The translations under genes were made by a program, and so were the position numbers. A DNA stretch of 50,871 bases, taken from NCBI GenBank assembly GCA_019155205.2, contig JAHNZQ020000172.1, positions 568,731 through 619,601 on the forward strand. The letters are read 5' to 3'. Shown piece after piece: positions 50,792 to 50,871 of this stretch. This stretch comes from Gracilaria vermiculophylla. Lineage: Eukaryota > Rhodophyta > Florideophyceae > Gracilariales > Gracilariaceae. The notes under the pieces are model-generated. The model saw only the letters and a list, made by a program, of their open reading frames with translations. It was not told the origin of the DNA and did not search any database. Each line of letters opens with the position of its first letter. Within the stretch, counting starts at the first letter, position 1.

Positions 50792-50871
50792 TCTAGGTGA
50801 GACCGTGAACCTTTGCTGACGCCATTTGAAGGAAAGGAGAGTTTATCGCGCAAAAGCCAAGAAATTCAAAG

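Larger units (their letters stand above)
49603..50871 (+). repeat. Repeat R, copy 2 (runs off the window)
   Basis: It begins just after the cysteine-rich gene. It contains a segment shared with 3688-3792, CCGCCT simple repeats, a conserved middle, a more diverged part and a right end indistinguishable from 46663-46789. It preserves the empty insertion site of Copia-F (GAGAAACCCCTCCGCC). Ala-rich and Pro-rich frames (49661-50119 and 49764-50171) overlap. Confidence 0.87.

Noticed and set aside
1..50871. tRNA, rRNA and other structured RNA genes
   Set aside because: I looked for tRNA A/B boxes and rRNA-like blocks and saw none. The initiator tRNA-Met match is a primer-binding site, not a gene.

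Overview
The window is eukaryotic nuclear DNA, almost all of it decayed transposable elements, with one convincing host gene near the right end. It holds at least two Ty3/Gypsy lineages, three or four Ty1/Copia lineages, a Tc1-like DNA transposon, GC-rich simple repeats and one 100-base assembly gap. I see no prokaryotic features. The species cannot be read from the sequence. A marine alga or another protist is plausible (a red macroalga is my weak first guess), because chromovirus, half-tRNA-primed Copia and stramenopile-like Gypsy sequences sit together beside a compact, GC-rich, apparently intron-poor gene.

Left part (1-26840). Positions 1-3389 are the 3' end of a chromodomain Gypsy element (chromovirus copy 1): integrase, an antisense accessory ORF, polypurine tract (PPT) and 3' LTR. 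A Tc1-like element with 23-bp inverted repeats follows (4020-5226). Next come a Copia element lacking its 5' LTR (Copia-A, 6061-11670), a heavily decayed second-type Gypsy element (11671-16163), and a second chromovirus copy (16360-26840). Copy 2 has gag, protease, RT, RNase H, integrase, chromodomain, the same antisense ORF (split by a solo Copia LTR with a perfect target-site duplication, TSD) and a 3' LTR. The two chromovirus 3' LTRs (2836-3389 and 26285-26840) belong to one family.

Middle part (26841-46656). After GC-rich repeats, the gap and a poorly recognisable stretch, a host repeat R (28660-29683) is interrupted by a nest of Copia elements. Copia-F (LTRs 29684-29967 and 46373-46656, TSD AACCC) is the outermost. 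Copia-D lies inside F. Copia-E is inserted in the 3' LTR of D (TSD GACCC). Copia-G is complete, on the minus strand, and inserted in F just beside D (38404-43706, TSD ACAGT). F, D and G share a primer-binding site complementary to the anticodon arm of initiator tRNA-Met, as in copia/Ty5 half-tRNA priming. In D and G the gag start codon lies inside that site.

Right part (46657-50871). Repeat R resumes and ends in an inverted arm. A 16-bp minisatellite precedes a TATA box and a GC-rich gene for a secreted cysteine-rich protein (48372-49525, one apparent frameshift). A second copy of R runs off the window.

Most promising leads: the conserved antisense ORF in the chromovirus, whose between-copy substitutions show codon periodicity in the antisense frame; repeated PPT-like motifs inside the same element; the primer-site/start-codon overlap in the D/G Copia lineage; and the inverted chimeric structure of Copia-E. 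Identities and counts given here were made by eye.
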